In this document: piece after piece, positions 33,385 through 42,647 of the stretch
Position numbering within the stretch: position 1 is the first letter of the stretch
How the letters are laid out: the number at the start of each line of letters is the position of its first letter
Origin: Actinomycetes bacterium
GTDB lineage: Bacteria > Actinomycetota > Acidimicrobiia > Acidimicrobiales > Acidimicrobiaceae
NCBI GenBank assembly: GCA_021786375.1
Contig: JAJYNL010000044.1
Location: 1 to 64,000, forward strand
Reading direction: 5' to 3'
Length of the DNA: 64,000 bases
Notes under the pieces: model-generated
Databases searched by the model: none
What the model was told of the DNA's origin: nothing
The model's input: only the letters and a program-made list of their open reading frames with translations
Translations under genes and position numbers: made by a program

Positions 33385-35754
33385 ATGCCTGAAGATTACG
33401 GAGTCGGGGACGGTTCCGAATTCGCCCCCGCAGAGATCCGCATGCTTCGCGCTCGGCTTGAGATGGCAGAGCGCGAAGCCGGCCGAACGCTATTCCGAGC
33501 TACTCGGCTTGCCCAGGTCGTCAAGGTGCTCGGAGATCACTCGGAGCTCGCGGAAATGTCCGAGCGGGCGGTTTGCGAGGTGGCGGAGTTGTTCTCCGCC
33601 GACCTGGCATTGCTTTTGCTTGGGGAGGATGCCGCCTTGGGGGTCGAGGCACACTGGGGTGTGCGCCCCCGGGACGTGCCCGCCACGCCGGTGCGACTGC
33701 CGGAGGGTTTCGCAGAGCTGATCAGGCCGGTACTAATCGGGGCGGCCGAGGAAATCGGTTATCCGACCTGGCTGAGCTCCTACTCTCCGCGCCATGTGGC
33801 GTATGGGCGGCTGGTCACGCGCGGGGAAACCCTTGGCTACATCATGTTGGCTCGCAGGGCGGAGAACCCGTTTGAGACGGCCGACGCTCACGAGTTGCAG
33901 GCACTCGCCACTCGTATCGCTCTGGCGCTGGACAACGGGCTGCTCTATAAAAGCATGCAGGACCAGCTTCGGAGGATGGACCGCCTTTACCGGGTGACGA
34001 CCGAGCTCGCCGGGATTCCTCATCTCGAACTCGAAGAAGTTGCCGATGCGGTGGCCAGAGCCGTGCGCAACGAGGTTGCCGTTTCGTCGGTGGCTCTGTA
34101 CGTGCCGGACGGAGAGGATCTTCGAATGGTCGGTTGTGCAGGGCCGATCGGCAGCCTTCCTGAACGCGCCTCCCGCGAGTATCTCGCCGGAACCGAGCTC
34201 GCACATGAGATGCTTCTTCTGCGCAGCGGTGATCCGGATTCGGGAGTCGTCGTCGTCTCCCAGCCGCCGCGCGACGGCACTGATGAACGGGCGTTGCTGT
34301 CGCACATGATGGAGCTTGCGGGCCTGGTCATTGACAAGGCGCGTCTCCATGACCTCACCCGGCGGCAGGCCGAGAGGGACATCCTGACCGGCTTGCCGAA
34401 CCGCCTCCTGCTGAGTCGGCGGATGGAAGAGGCTGTGGCCAGAGCCAAGCGGCGGGGTTCCCACGTAGCGGTGATTTTTCTCGATTTGGACCGCTTCAAA
34501 GTAATAAACGACAGTCTCGGCCACGCAGCGGGAGACGAGCTGCTGGCTGAGATCGCCGCTCGCCTTCAAGCGGTTACCCGATCGGGAGACACGGTAGGAC
34601 GCCTCGGCGGAGATGAGTTCGTCGTCGTTTGCGAAGACGTGGAGCATCCCGAGCAGGCGTTCGCGGCGGCTCGTCGCATGCAGGCGATGGTGGGGGATTC
34701 GGCGATTGATTTGAATGGCGCTCCCGTCTCGGTGACGGTGAGCCAGGGGATCGCCATCACCGGTAGATCCGGATACTCCGCCGAGGCGCTTCTTCGGGAT
34801 GCGGACACCGCGATGTACCGCGCCAAGGAACGAGGCCGAAATCGCATAGAGGTCTTCGACAACGAGTTCCGGACTCAGGCTGTGGCGCTCCTGCGCGGGG
34901 AGAGGGCTCTCCGCGATGCGCTGGAGAACGGCCGTCTGCGAGTGCTCTACCAGCCGATCATGAGGCTTCCGGACCGAGTCATGGTAGCCGCCGAGGCGCT
35001 GATGCGGTACGAGGACGCAGATGGACGAATCGTGTCGCCTGCGGAATTCATCGATGTTGCCGAGGACAGTGGTCTGATTGTGCCCATGGGGGAATGGATC
35101 TTGGCCGAGGCGAGCCGTCAGGCGGCGCGTTGGCGAAGCCGGCTTCCCGCGGCCTGTCCCCTCGCCGTGAGCGTCAACCTGTCTGTCCGACAGCTTGCCC
35201 AAGGGGATTTTGCCGAGGTGGTCTCAACGATCGTCGCCGATACCGGCGCACGCCCTCAGGACCTGCTGCTGGAGATCACCGAGAGCGTCTTGATGCACAC
35301 CGGCCCACGTATGGTCGACACACTTGGGGCGATCAAGGATCTCGGAATCAGGATTGGGATCGACGATTTCGGCACCGGGCATTCCTCGCTGGCGTACCTG
35401 AAGCGATTACCGATAGATTTTCTGAAAATCGACCGTAGCTTCGTTGACGGGTTGGATGACGACCCGGAGGATTCGGCGATCGTGGCGGCCATTATCGGGC
35501 TGGCCCGCGCTCTGGGATTGCAAGCGGTGGCCGAAGGGGTCGAGCAGGAAGTTCAGGTGGCCAGGCTTGTCGAACTCGGCTGTGAACGCGCCCAGGGTTT
35601 CTTGTTCGCCCGGCCCATGGCCGCTGAAGCGATTTCCCGTTTGGTCGAAGGTTTGGTTGCAGCGCCCGCATTCGAAGGTGACTCCACATCAGGCGCAATT
35701 GCGGTTGGTCTCACCGGCGTCGAGAGGCCTGACTCCCATGGGGTCCGCTGTTAG
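33385..35754 (+). CDS. GAF-GAF-GGDEF-EAL cyclic-di-GMP signalling protein
   Basis: A 789-residue cytoplasmic protein. Domains in order: a short coiled coil (15-40), GAF-like sensor 1 (about 40-190), GAF-like sensor 2 (about 205-335), GGDEF (about 340-500) and EAL (about 510-765). Cyclase motif GRLGGDEF near 407 is intact, with an RxxD inhibitory site (RSGD) five residues before it. EAL hallmarks are intact: AAEALMRYE, NLSVRQL, LEITES, IDDFGTGHSSLAYL, FLKIDRSFV, AVAEGVE. Both synthesis and hydrolysis of c-di-GMP are therefore possible. The adjacent FIST protein is a likely input partner. ATG at 33385. Confidence 0.93.
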   Translation: MPEDYGVGDGSEFAPAEIRMLRARLEMAEREAGRTLFRATRLAQVVKVLGDHSELAEMSERAVCEVAELFSADLALLLLGEDAALGVEAHWGVRPRDVPATPVRLPEGFAELIRPVLIGAAEEIGYPTWLSSYSPRHVAYGRLVTRGETLGYIMLARRAENPFETADAHELQALATRIALALDNGLLYKSMQDQLRRMDRLYRVTTELAGIPHLELEEVADAVARAVRNEVAVSSVALYVPDGEDLRMVGCAGPIGSLPERASREYLAGTELAHEMLLLRSGDPDSGVVVVSQPPRDGTDERALLSHMMELAGLVIDKARLHDLTRRQAERDILTGLPNRLLLSRRMEEAVARAKRRGSHVAVIFLDLDRFKVINDSLGHAAGDELLAEIAARLQAVTRSGDTVGRLGGDEFVVVCEDVEHPEQAFAAARRMQAMVGDSAIDLNGAPVSVTVSQGIAITGRSGYSAEALLRDADTAMYRAKERGRNRIEVFDNEFRTQAVALLRGERALRDALENGRLRVLYQPIMRLPDRVMVAAEALMRYEDADGRIVSPAEFIDVAEDSGLIVPMGEWILAEASRQAARWRSRLPAACPLAVSVNLSVRQLAQGDFAEVVSTIVADTGARPQDLLLEITESVLMHTGPRMVDTLGAIKDLGIRIGIDDFGTGHSSLAYLKRLPIDFLKIDRSFVDGLDDDPEDSAIVAAIIGLARALGLQAVAEGVEQEVQVARLVELGCERAQGFLFARPMAAEAISRLVEGLVAAPAFEGDSTSGAIAVGLTGVERPDSHGVRC

Positions 35755-36298
35755 GTGCATCGTTGCGGCCCCCGGCGGCTACCGCGTAGGCGGTGCCGTC
35801 GTCTGCTGGAGGCTTCAGGCTTGATCGGGCTGCGGACGATTGCGGAGCAACAAGGCGGGCGGCGCAGGCGCGCCCGCCGAGCGGCCATCATTCTTGGCAG
35901 ATTGCGCGGCAGTCGCGGCTTGTGCCAGAGGGGGGTACTGGTGGAGATGCCCGCTCCCCTGAACCGGCCCCGATCGGCGCTTGGTGACCGAGTCCGGGAC
36001 TTCCCGGGAGGAGGCGGATACTCTACCCATTCTTGTATCCCCTCGGTTGCAGACTTTCCGGGGGTGTCAACTTTTCGGGCGGCCGGGGCGTTCCCGCGTA
36101 ATCGAAGATGGGGAGAGATCCGGAATCGTCGTCTCCTCATTTCTCCAGGAGCGCGAGTGACCCTTTGGGATGGCCGCCCTCCCTGCTGCGAGCCCGATTC
36201 AACGCGCTTCCGTTTCCCGGCGGCACTGGAAGTTGGTTTGCGTTGTGGTTTCTCCTATCTGAATAGTGGAAATGCAGGGCGCACGCTAAAATGAAAGC
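35755..36298. other. 544-base interval without recognisable gene
   Basis: Between the c-di-GMP gene and the NifU-like gene. Arg-rich frames are open on both strands, but composition, lack of ribosome binding sites and lack of motifs argue against them. No tRNA or clear riboswitch fold was found. It may hold promoters for the downstream genes. Confidence 0.4.
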
Positions 36299-36631
36299 GT
36301 GAACAAGACCAGCGCGCAAGAAGAGCTACGAACTGAGCGATATCAAGAGGTCGCCGACCTGGTAGAGATGATCCGTCCCGCCGTGCAATCCGATGGTGGC
36401 GATCTTCGATTGGTCGATGTGGATGCCGAAGCGGGGATAGTGGAAGTGGAGCTGCAAGGCAGCTGCTCGTCCTGTGCTATCTCATCGGTGACCCTGCAGG
36501 CCGGCATCGAGCGCATCATCAAGGGCCGCCTCGGGTGGGTGACCGAAGTCCGTGGCGGCGTGGACGAGTCCATGGACTTCGAGGACTCCTTTGCCATGGG
36601 ACGCGGTGCGTACGTGCCACGAGGCTACTGA
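36299..36631 (+). CDS. NifU C-terminal-domain protein (iron-sulfur cluster carrier)
   Basis: A 110-residue protein with a NifU-C/NfuA-type domain (about 15-85): VEMIRPAVQSDGGDLRLVDV followed by the cluster-binding CxxC in LQGSCSSCAIS. Such proteins carry and deliver [4Fe-4S] clusters. This could serve the many iron-sulfur proteins in the window. GTG at 36299 is weakly supported; no other in-frame start precedes the conserved part. The C-terminal ~25 residues are an unconserved extension. Confidence 0.9.
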   Translation: MNKTSAQEELRTERYQEVADLVEMIRPAVQSDGGDLRLVDVDAEAGIVEVELQGSCSSCAISSVTLQAGIERIIKGRLGWVTEVRGGVDESMDFEDSFAMGRGAYVPRGY

Positions 36632-36736
36632 AAACGCGCGAGCAGGTGAAGTGGCATTAGTGAGTTAGGGCGGCGTGCGGAAAGCGCGAAGCACCGGTAA
36701 CCTTTTAGCAAACGTCGGTCCAGGAGAAGGCGATAT

Positions 36737-38857
36737 TTGCGCACGAAGATCCCACTAGTCAAGTACGCCATCGCGTTCCTTGTTGGCTCGGCTCTTCTGG
36801 GTGTCTCCTCCACTCTGGTGGTGTTGGCCCTGCAGAACTTCAGTGTTCTGAAAGAGCCGGGGACGCTGTCCACCCCGCTCAAGCTGCGGCCGCTTGCCGT
36901 CCCAAGTAGGATCGTGGACTCCCAGGGCAACCTCATGTACCTGGTACAGAACGGCGAATACCGGAGCCCGGTTCAATTAAGCCAGGTTCCTCCGGTCCTC
37001 ACCCAGGCCATTCTGGACGTCGAGGATCACACCTTCTATCAACACGGCCCCCTGGACCTGCGCTCGATCATGCGTGCCCTGGTCTCCGACTTCCAAGGAA
37101 ATGGGCTCCAGGGCGGCTCGACTATCACGCAACAGCTGGTCAAGAACGCCATACTCACTCCGCAGCGGACCATTTCCCGCAAGTTTCAGGAGGCAATCCT
37201 TTCGTATCGCCTCTTCGGTCAGATGACGCGCCAGGAGATTCTGGGCCGTTACCTCAACACGATCTATTTCGGCGAGGGGGCCTACGGCGTCAAGGCTGCA
37301 GCCCGGACCTTCTTCAACGAGCCTCTCTCCAAGCTCGACATCGCCCAGTCGGCGCTGCTGGCTGCGATGATCGAGAACCCGGCGGGGTATGACCCTTTCT
37401 ACTATCCCCAGGCGGCGCTCTTCCGCCGGAACCTGGCGATAAAGCAGATGCAGGAATACGGCAGCATTACCAAGGCGCAGGCGGCAAAGGCGATGGCGGA
37501 GCCCCTTCCCAAATCCCCTAATCGGATCAGCGCGCCTGCCCCGAACGCCTTCGCGACCGAAGTGCTGGACCAGCTTCTCTACTCGCCTCAGTACTCGTTC
37601 CTGGGTGCAGACCCCAAGCAGCGCCTCGGGGCTTTGCAGACCGGCGGGTACGTGGTTCACACCACGCTTAATCCGACCGACCAGGCCTACGCCGATGCCG
37701 CGGTCGCGCGGATAGTTCCCAACACCGGCGGAAAATTCACCGCCGCGCTGGTTTCCATGAATCCCACCAACGGAGACGTGCTGGCAATCGTCTCCGGAAA
37801 CCCCGCCAAGAACAGCGGTGGCTTCGATGTGGCAACCGGGCTGGGCGGCACCGGCCGCCAGCCAGGATCGTCCTTCAAGATCTTCACCCTCTCCACAGCG
37901 TTGGAACAGGGATACGGTCCCAATGACATCATCGACGGCACCGGGCCGTGCGAGTTCACGGTGCCCGGCACCCAACCATTCCCCTACATAGCCCACAACG
38001 CGGAGCCGGGATACGGGCTCATGACCATCACCGATGCCACGGCGAACTCGGTGAACTGCGCCTATATCCGCCTAGGGATCAAGGTGGGCCTGCAGAACGT
38101 CATCGACACCGCCAAGGTAATGGGCATCACCACGCCCCTCTTCCCGGTTCCCTCCGCCGTGATCGGCTCCGAGGACGTGACACCGCTGGAAATGGCAACC
38201 GCCTACTCAGTCCTCGCCAACGGCGGCTACCTCCACCCAGCCCGCTTCATCACCTCGATCGAGGACTTCAAGGGCGCAAAGGTCTACAGTTCGGCCGTGC
38301 CGTCACGCCAGGTCCTTCCGCCCAGGGTGGTGGCCGTCGAGGACGCCATCCTCCGCCAGGTGATCATCCGAGGCACCGGCACCGCCGCCGCACTGCCCGG
38401 GCGGCCCGCTGCCGGCAAGACCGGCACCACGGACCAGTTCACCGACGGCTGGTTCGACGGGTTCACTCCGCAGATGGTGACAACCGTGTGGATGGGCGAC
38501 CCGGCGGGGTCGGTCCCCATGTACGACGTGGGTGGAATACCTGTTTACGGAGGCACCTATCCTGCGGAGATCTGGCATGCCTATATGAGCCAGGCATTGG
38601 CGGGCCAGCCGGTGGTTGCCTTCCCGCCGGTCAACCCCGCCTGGATCCCACCCTCCAAGTTCATCGTTCCCATCGATGCGCCTGGCTCGATCGCGGCACC
38701 GACTTCAACTTCGACAACCACGGCACCGACTTCAACTTCGACAACCACGGCACCGACTTCAACTTCGACAACCACGGCGGGATCGACTACAACCCCGCCG
38801 CCGGCTCCGACCACAACCGCCGGAGCGGCAGCGACGACGGTGACATCACCGCCGTAG
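36737..38857 (+). CDS. Class A penicillin-binding protein (bifunctional)
   Basis: A 706-residue cell-wall synthase. Seen: an N-terminal membrane anchor (about 8-33); glycosyltransferase domain GT51 with EDHTFYQHG near 96 and GGSTITQQLVKN near 127; transpeptidase with SxxK in GSSFKIF near 379, SVN near 438 and KTGT in AGKTGTTDQ near 560. The C-terminal ~65 residues are a Thr/Ser/Pro tail made partly of three exact 27-bp repeats. Substrate is lipid II; the site is the outer face of the membrane. The TTG start at 36737 follows CAGGAGAAGG. Confidence 0.95.
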   Translation: MRTKIPLVKYAIAFLVGSALLGVSSTLVVLALQNFSVLKEPGTLSTPLKLRPLAVPSRIVDSQGNLMYLVQNGEYRSPVQLSQVPPVLTQAILDVEDHTFYQHGPLDLRSIMRALVSDFQGNGLQGGSTITQQLVKNAILTPQRTISRKFQEAILSYRLFGQMTRQEILGRYLNTIYFGEGAYGVKAAARTFFNEPLSKLDIAQSALLAAMIENPAGYDPFYYPQAALFRRNLAIKQMQEYGSITKAQAAKAMAEPLPKSPNRISAPAPNAFATEVLDQLLYSPQYSFLGADPKQRLGALQTGGYVVHTTLNPTDQAYADAAVARIVPNTGGKFTAALVSMNPTNGDVLAIVSGNPAKNSGGFDVATGLGGTGRQPGSSFKIFTLSTALEQGYGPNDIIDGTGPCEFTVPGTQPFPYIAHNAEPGYGLMTITDATANSVNCAYIRLGIKVGLQNVIDTAKVMGITTPLFPVPSAVIGSEDVTPLEMATAYSVLANGGYLHPARFITSIEDFKGAKVYSSAVPSRQVLPPRVVAVEDAILRQVIIRGTGTAAALPGRPAAGKTGTTDQFTDGWFDGFTPQMVTTVWMGDPAGSVPMYDVGGIPVYGGTYPAEIWHAYMSQALAGQPVVAFPPVNPAWIPPSKFIVPIDAPGSIAAPTSTSTTTAPTSTSTTTAPTSTSTTTAGSTTTPPPAPTTTAGAAATTVTSPP
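38697..38777 (+). repeat. Three tandem 27-bp repeats in the PBP tail
   Basis: Units at 38697-38723, 38724-38750 and 38751-38777 appear identical and each encodes the nine residues APTSTSTTT. The exact DNA identity indicates recent slippage or unequal crossing over. The product is a flexible extracellular Ser/Thr linker. Confidence 0.9.
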
Positions 38858-38939
38858 GTTCCACCTTTCCAAGAGCCGCCTGGTTGTCGACGGGCTTGGT
38901 TTCCGTTAGGGTGGAAGACGATGAGTTCAAAGCGGGTCG

Positions 38940-39698
38940 ATGCCGATGTCCGCTAAGGGCATTTCGCTCTCGGAGCGCCAGATAGAGCTTCTGCTTGCCA
39001 TTTCCGAGCTGTCAACCAAGGCGCACCGTAACAACCTCCGTGTCTCCCAAGGTCCGGAGGCATCGGACTACCGGGATCGTGCCCAAGAGTACAAGCGTAC
39101 CAAGCTTAAGCTCGAGGCGCTCTCGGAGGAGGCCCGCACCCTGGAGGAGGAGCGCGAGTCACTCGAACGCGAGCTTGACGCCTACGAATTTCAACTGCGC
39201 ACTTCCCGCGACCGCCTCGACCACTCCAGCGGAAATGACTACAAGAGCCTGCCTGCCTTGCGGGCTGAGATTGCAGCGCTGGAAAGCAAGGTCAACCAGT
39301 ACACCGAGGAGGAGATCGGCGTCATCGACCAGCTCGAAACGGTCACCAAGCAGCGCGAGGGCCTGGAGATCGACATGAAGAGGCAGCTGCAGGAGGCGCT
39401 TGCGGCCAAGGAGGCTCTCGAGGTTCTTCGCCGGGATATAGCGGTCGTCGACGAATCGTTGCAGATCGATGTGGCCGCGCTTCGCGCTCAGCTCGATCCC
39501 GACGTTGTCACCTTGCTGGAGCGGGTCCCAACTCAGGTCATCGACAAGGTCTCTTATGTCGTCGGCCAAGCGTGCTCAGGGTGCAGGCTGAGGATCTCCT
39601 CGATTCTTCTCGATCAGATAAAGCGCTTTCCTTCGGATGCGCACTACTGCGAAGAGTGTGGAAGGCTCCTTCTCCCCAACGGCCCCCGGGCCGGCTAA
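38940..39698 (+). CDS. Coiled-coil zinc-ribbon protein (COG1579 family)
   Basis: A 252-residue protein: a long antiparallel coiled-coil hairpin (about 10-185) followed by a C4 zinc ribbon (CSGCRLRISS...HYCEECGRLL, about 210-245). The family includes CdsZ/FlgZ-like proteins that bind nucleic acid or flagellar partners; its role in actinobacteria is not settled. It precedes rnpB, which lies convergent 11 bases away, a neighbourhood seen in other actinobacteria. ATG at 38940 or 38946 could be the start; neither has a strong ribosome binding site. Confidence 0.85.
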   Translation: MPMSAKGISLSERQIELLLAISELSTKAHRNNLRVSQGPEASDYRDRAQEYKRTKLKLEALSEEARTLEEERESLERELDAYEFQLRTSRDRLDHSSGNDYKSLPALRAEIAALESKVNQYTEEEIGVIDQLETVTKQREGLEIDMKRQLQEALAAKEALEVLRRDIAVVDESLQIDVAALRAQLDPDVVTLLERVPTQVIDKVSYVVGQACSGCRLRISSILLDQIKRFPSDAHYCEECGRLLLPNGPRAG

Positions 39699-39709
39699 GA
39701 GGGAAGAGT

Positions 39710-40053
39710 GGCGCACGGAGCCGCCCTGTAGGCGGGGTTCTGTCTGGCCCTCGTCGGGCCGCGGTGGCCATCCATCTAAGCGGTCTACCAGGAGCTTCCA
39801 GGCTTTCGCCTGGCGACGGGCCGCCGATCACTCCTATTTGACCTTGCTTCGGGTGGGGTTTACCAAGCCGGCGAGTCACCCCGCCGCTGGTGCGCTCTTA
39901 CCGCACCTTTTCACCCTTACCCCCAATGGGGCGGTGTATTTTCTGTTGCACTTTCCGTCAGGTCGCCCTGCCTCGCGTGAGCACCCTGCCCTGTGAAGCC
40001 CCGACCTTCCTCGAGCCTTGCGGCCCGCGGCCACCCGGACGACTCCATACGCC
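39710..40053 (-). ncRNA. rnpB: RNase P RNA (bacterial class A)
   Basis: The RNA subunit of RNase P, the ribozyme that trims tRNA 5' ends. Read on the minus strand, it has the conserved blocks GAGGAAGGTCGGGGCTTCAC, AACAGAAAATACACCGCC, GGTAAGGGTGAAAAGGTGCG and AGACAGAACCCCGCCTACAG. The ends were set by helix P1: 16 bases at the 5' end (40053-40038) pair with the last 16 (39725-39710) with four G-U pairs. A possible -10 box TATTCT lies at 40066-40061. Length about 344 nt. It is convergent with the zinc-ribbon gene. Confidence 0.95.
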
Positions 40054-40286
40054 ACCACCCAGAATAGCGGCCGCGAACCGGTGCTAGGGGCTCGGCGGTG
40101 CGTCGTATGAGACGTGCCATGTTCTGCCGATGAGAGTTCACTCAGGTTGGGCGTACCCCGCGAACAGGCCGAAGACGCTGAGTTAACATCTTCATCACGA
40201 CGGCCCGGCTCTCTGGCGGAGCTGGGCGCCGTAATCCGGTCGCGAGAGCGCCGGATGACCTGTCTACCGGCGAAAGGCGTGAAGAG

Positions 40287-40868
40287 ATGATCGCGAAGTT
40301 CCTGAAGGCCAAGACGGCGGTTGCCGCTGCGTCGGCAGTACTGCTGACGAGCACCGCGGCCGCTGCCGCTACCGGTTCCCTCCCGGGATCCATTCAGCAT
40401 CTAATGTCGCTCACCGCGGCGAGCGTGGGAATAAGCTTGCCAAGCGGCGGCTCTCCCGATGTCCAGCAGGTGATCGAACAGCCTTCTACGGACCAGGTCA
40501 CCACCACGACGGCGGGGACTGTGAGCACCACATCGACGACGGATGCCAGTCCTGACACCACCTCCTCCACCACCTCCACTTCAACCACTTCAACCACGCT
40601 GCCGAACTCGCTCACCGTCGTGACACCGAATCCGACAGTCACCACGAGCTACTCGGACGATCATGAATCCACCTCCACTGAGTGCGACCATGAAGACGAG
40701 GGAACCACCACGACCGCGGGGACCGCAAGTGGCAGCTGTGCGACGACAACGTCGACAACGTCGACAACTTCGACCACCTCGGTCACTTCGACAACCCAGG
40801 ATGCCAACCAGCCCAACAGCGACCAGCAGTCGAAGGACTCGAGCTCTAGCGGCAGCTCGGACAACTGA
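40287..40868 (+). CDS. Secreted Ser/Thr-rich protein
   Basis: A 193-residue protein of unknown function. Residues about 3-30 form a signal-like hydrophobic stretch (FLKAKTAVAAASAVLLTST); then comes ATGSLPGSIQHLMSLTAASV, a motif I associate with actinobacterial membrane proteins often coupled to ECF sigma factors, then a Thr/Ser-rich region (TSSTTSTSTTSTTLP) with two Cys (TSTECDHEDE, GSCATTTS) and an acidic patch. The N-terminal part resembles the membrane segment of the protein at 49708-50622. It stands alone, with no sigma factor beside it. ATG at 40287. Confidence 0.7.
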   Translation: MIAKFLKAKTAVAAASAVLLTSTAAAAATGSLPGSIQHLMSLTAASVGISLPSGGSPDVQQVIEQPSTDQVTTTTAGTVSTTSTTDASPDTTSSTTSTSTTSTTLPNSLTVVTPNPTVTTSYSDDHESTSTECDHEDEGTTTTAGTASGSCATTTSTTSTTSTTSVTSTTQDANQPNSDQQSKDSSSSGSSDN

Positions 40869-40925
40869 CACGCAATCAGCGATCGCCCGCCAAGGCCCCT
40901 GGGGGATGCGGCGGGCGATCTTGTT

Positions 40926-41441
40926 TCATCCCTGCTGGGTGGCATCCTTGGCCAGGGATTCGCTGCGAGCGTCGGCGGCCCTCCGTTCCAGGCGTTCGGC
41001 CAGTACGGGGTCGCCAAGGCTGAGGATGCGCGCCGCGAGGTAGCCCGCATTGGTCGAATTGTCTATGGCGACAGTGGCCACGGGCACTCCGCGAGGCATC
41101 TGAACGATCGATAGCAGCGAGTCCAAGCCACCCAGGTGCTTGAGAGCTACGGGCACACCGATTACCGGCAGAGTCGTGGAAGACGCGATCATCCCCGGAA
41201 GGTGTGCAGCGCCGCCGGCGCCGGCGATGATCACCTTCACACCGGTGTCCCGGGCATTCCTGGCGAATTCGAACATCTCCGCGGGAGTGCGATGCGCCGA
41301 GAGGATCCTGATCCGGGAGGGGATACCCAGGGAGTCAAGGACCTCCTTGGCCTTGGTCATTACACCCAGATCGCTGTCTGAACCCATGGCGATCACCACC
41401 GGGACACTTTCGGCTTCGTTGCCCACCGGTTCTCCTTCCAT
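40926..41441 (-). CDS. purE: N5-carboxyaminoimidazole ribonucleotide mutase
   Basis: A 171-residue class I PurE that moves the carboxyl group of N5-CAIR to C4, giving CAIR in purine synthesis. Seen: [43 protein letters not shown] and [18 protein letters not shown]. The ATG at 41441 lies 2 bases after the purK stop with GAAGGAG upstream. The N-terminal ~12 residues are unconserved. It is the last gene of the minus-strand run glpD-glpK-purK-purE. Confidence 0.95.
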   Translation of the reverse strand: MEGEPVGNEAESVPVVIAMGSDSDLGVMTKAKEVLDSLGIPSRIRILSAHRTPAEMFEFARNARDTGVKVIIAGAGGAAHLPGMIASSTTLPVIGVPVALKHLGGLDSLLSIVQMPRGVPVATVAIDNSTNAGYLAARILSLGDPVLAERLERRAADARSESLAKDATQQG

Positions 41442-41443
41442 TT

Positions 41444-42607
41444 CTACGGCCGGTTCGCGGACGGCCGGGATGAAGTGCCGCGCCGCGGCACGGATAGCGC
41501 CGCCGCCCCTGCGCAGCGTGCGATTTCCAGCGCAGCGTCGACTGAATCGGCCAGTGCCGTGACGTGGCCCAACTTGCGGCCACGCCGGTAGGACTTGTGG
41601 TAGAGATGAGGACGGGCTGCACTCACCCTCAGCAGTGGAGACAGGCCGGCCACGAGGTCGACCGGTTCGGACGGTCCAAGCAGATTCACCATGGCGGCCG
41701 CGGGCGCCACCAGGGTGGTGGGGCCGAGCGGGAGATCCATGACGGCACGCAGATGATTCTCGAACTGGGACACCGCGCATCCCTCGATGGTAAGGTGCCC
41801 AGAGTTGTGCGGCCGTGGTGCGAGCTCGTTAATCAGGACTTCGCCGTTGACGAGGAACATCTCGATCGCCAGTATCCCGACGGAGCCAACCGCCTCGGCG
41901 ATGCGCCGGCCGTAGTCGAGGGCGGTGTCCTCTATGCGCTTCTCGAATTCGGATGGCGCCCACACCTCGTTGCACACCGAGTCGAGTTGCACCGTCCGAA
42001 GAACGGGATAGAGTGCGACCTCGCCGGAACGGGATCGTGCCACCAGAACGGCCAGCTCCGCCTCGAGGTTCAGCTTCGGCTCCACGATCAACTCGAAGGA
42101 ATCCGGAAGCCGGGATAGGAGCGACTCCAGGTCTGCTGGACCGTCGAGATAAAAGACGCCCCTGCCGTCATAGCCCCCGTGCGCGGCCTTGGCGACAGCC
42201 GGGTGGCCGATCCGGCGCACCGCCTCGCGTAGCCGTGAAGCATCAAGTGCAACCACAAACTCAGGGGAGGGGATTCCTTCGGCCTGGAGCATCTCGCGCT
42301 GGCGCGCCTTGTTGGCGCTCATTCGTAGCGTGCGAGCCGAGGGGAACACCTTTCCCTCCGCGCCGGGTATCGAGTTCAGGATGGCCGGATCCACGAGTTC
42401 GTGGTCGAAGGTCACCAATTCGCAGGCGTTGACAAAAGCCGCCACCTCTTCTCGGTCGAAGCCGCGCACCCGATGGACTTCGGAGCAGATCGCCGTAGCG
42501 GACTCGTCACTCTCCAGCGCAAGGAGGGCGAAGGAGACCCCCAGAGAGGCTCCTGCCTGGATCATCATCTGGGCAAGCTGTCCGCCCCCGACGATACCGA
42601 TCTTCAT
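41444..42607 (-). CDS. purK: N5-carboxyaminoimidazole ribonucleotide synthase
   Basis: A 387-residue ATP-grasp enzyme making N5-CAIR from AIR, bicarbonate and ATP. Seen: [14 protein letters not shown] at the start, [18 protein letters not shown] (ATP-grasp), [20 protein letters not shown] (metal site) and [17 protein letters not shown] near the end. ATG at 42607 follows GCAGGAGGAATTG. It is tightly linked to purE and lies 40 bases after glpK, so the purine pair may be read from the glycerol promoter. Confidence 0.95.
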   Translation of the reverse strand: MKIGIVGGGQLAQMMIQAGASLGVSFALLALESDESATAICSEVHRVRGFDREEVAAFVNACELVTFDHELVDPAILNSIPGAEGKVFPSARTLRMSANKARQREMLQAEGIPSPEFVVALDASRLREAVRRIGHPAVAKAAHGGYDGRGVFYLDGPADLESLLSRLPDSFELIVEPKLNLEAELAVLVARSRSGEVALYPVLRTVQLDSVCNEVWAPSEFEKRIEDTALDYGRRIAEAVGSVGILAIEMFLVNGEVLINELAPRPHNSGHLTIEGCAVSQFENHLRAVMDLPLGPTTLVAPAAAMVNLLGPSEPVDLVAGLSPLLRVSAARPHLYHKSYRRGRKLGHVTALADSVDAALEIARCAGAAALSVPRRGTSSRPSANRP

Positions 42608-42647
42608 CAATTCCTCCTGCGCCCGCACCCCGGGCACCAAAGACTGT

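Noticed and set aside
35755-36294. Arg-rich frames after the c-di-GMP gene
   Set aside because: Composition is typical of non-coding high-GC DNA; no start signal or motif on either strand.
38697-38777. Possible CRISPR-like repeats
   Set aside because: Units are contiguous with no spacers and code in frame for a Thr/Ser linker.
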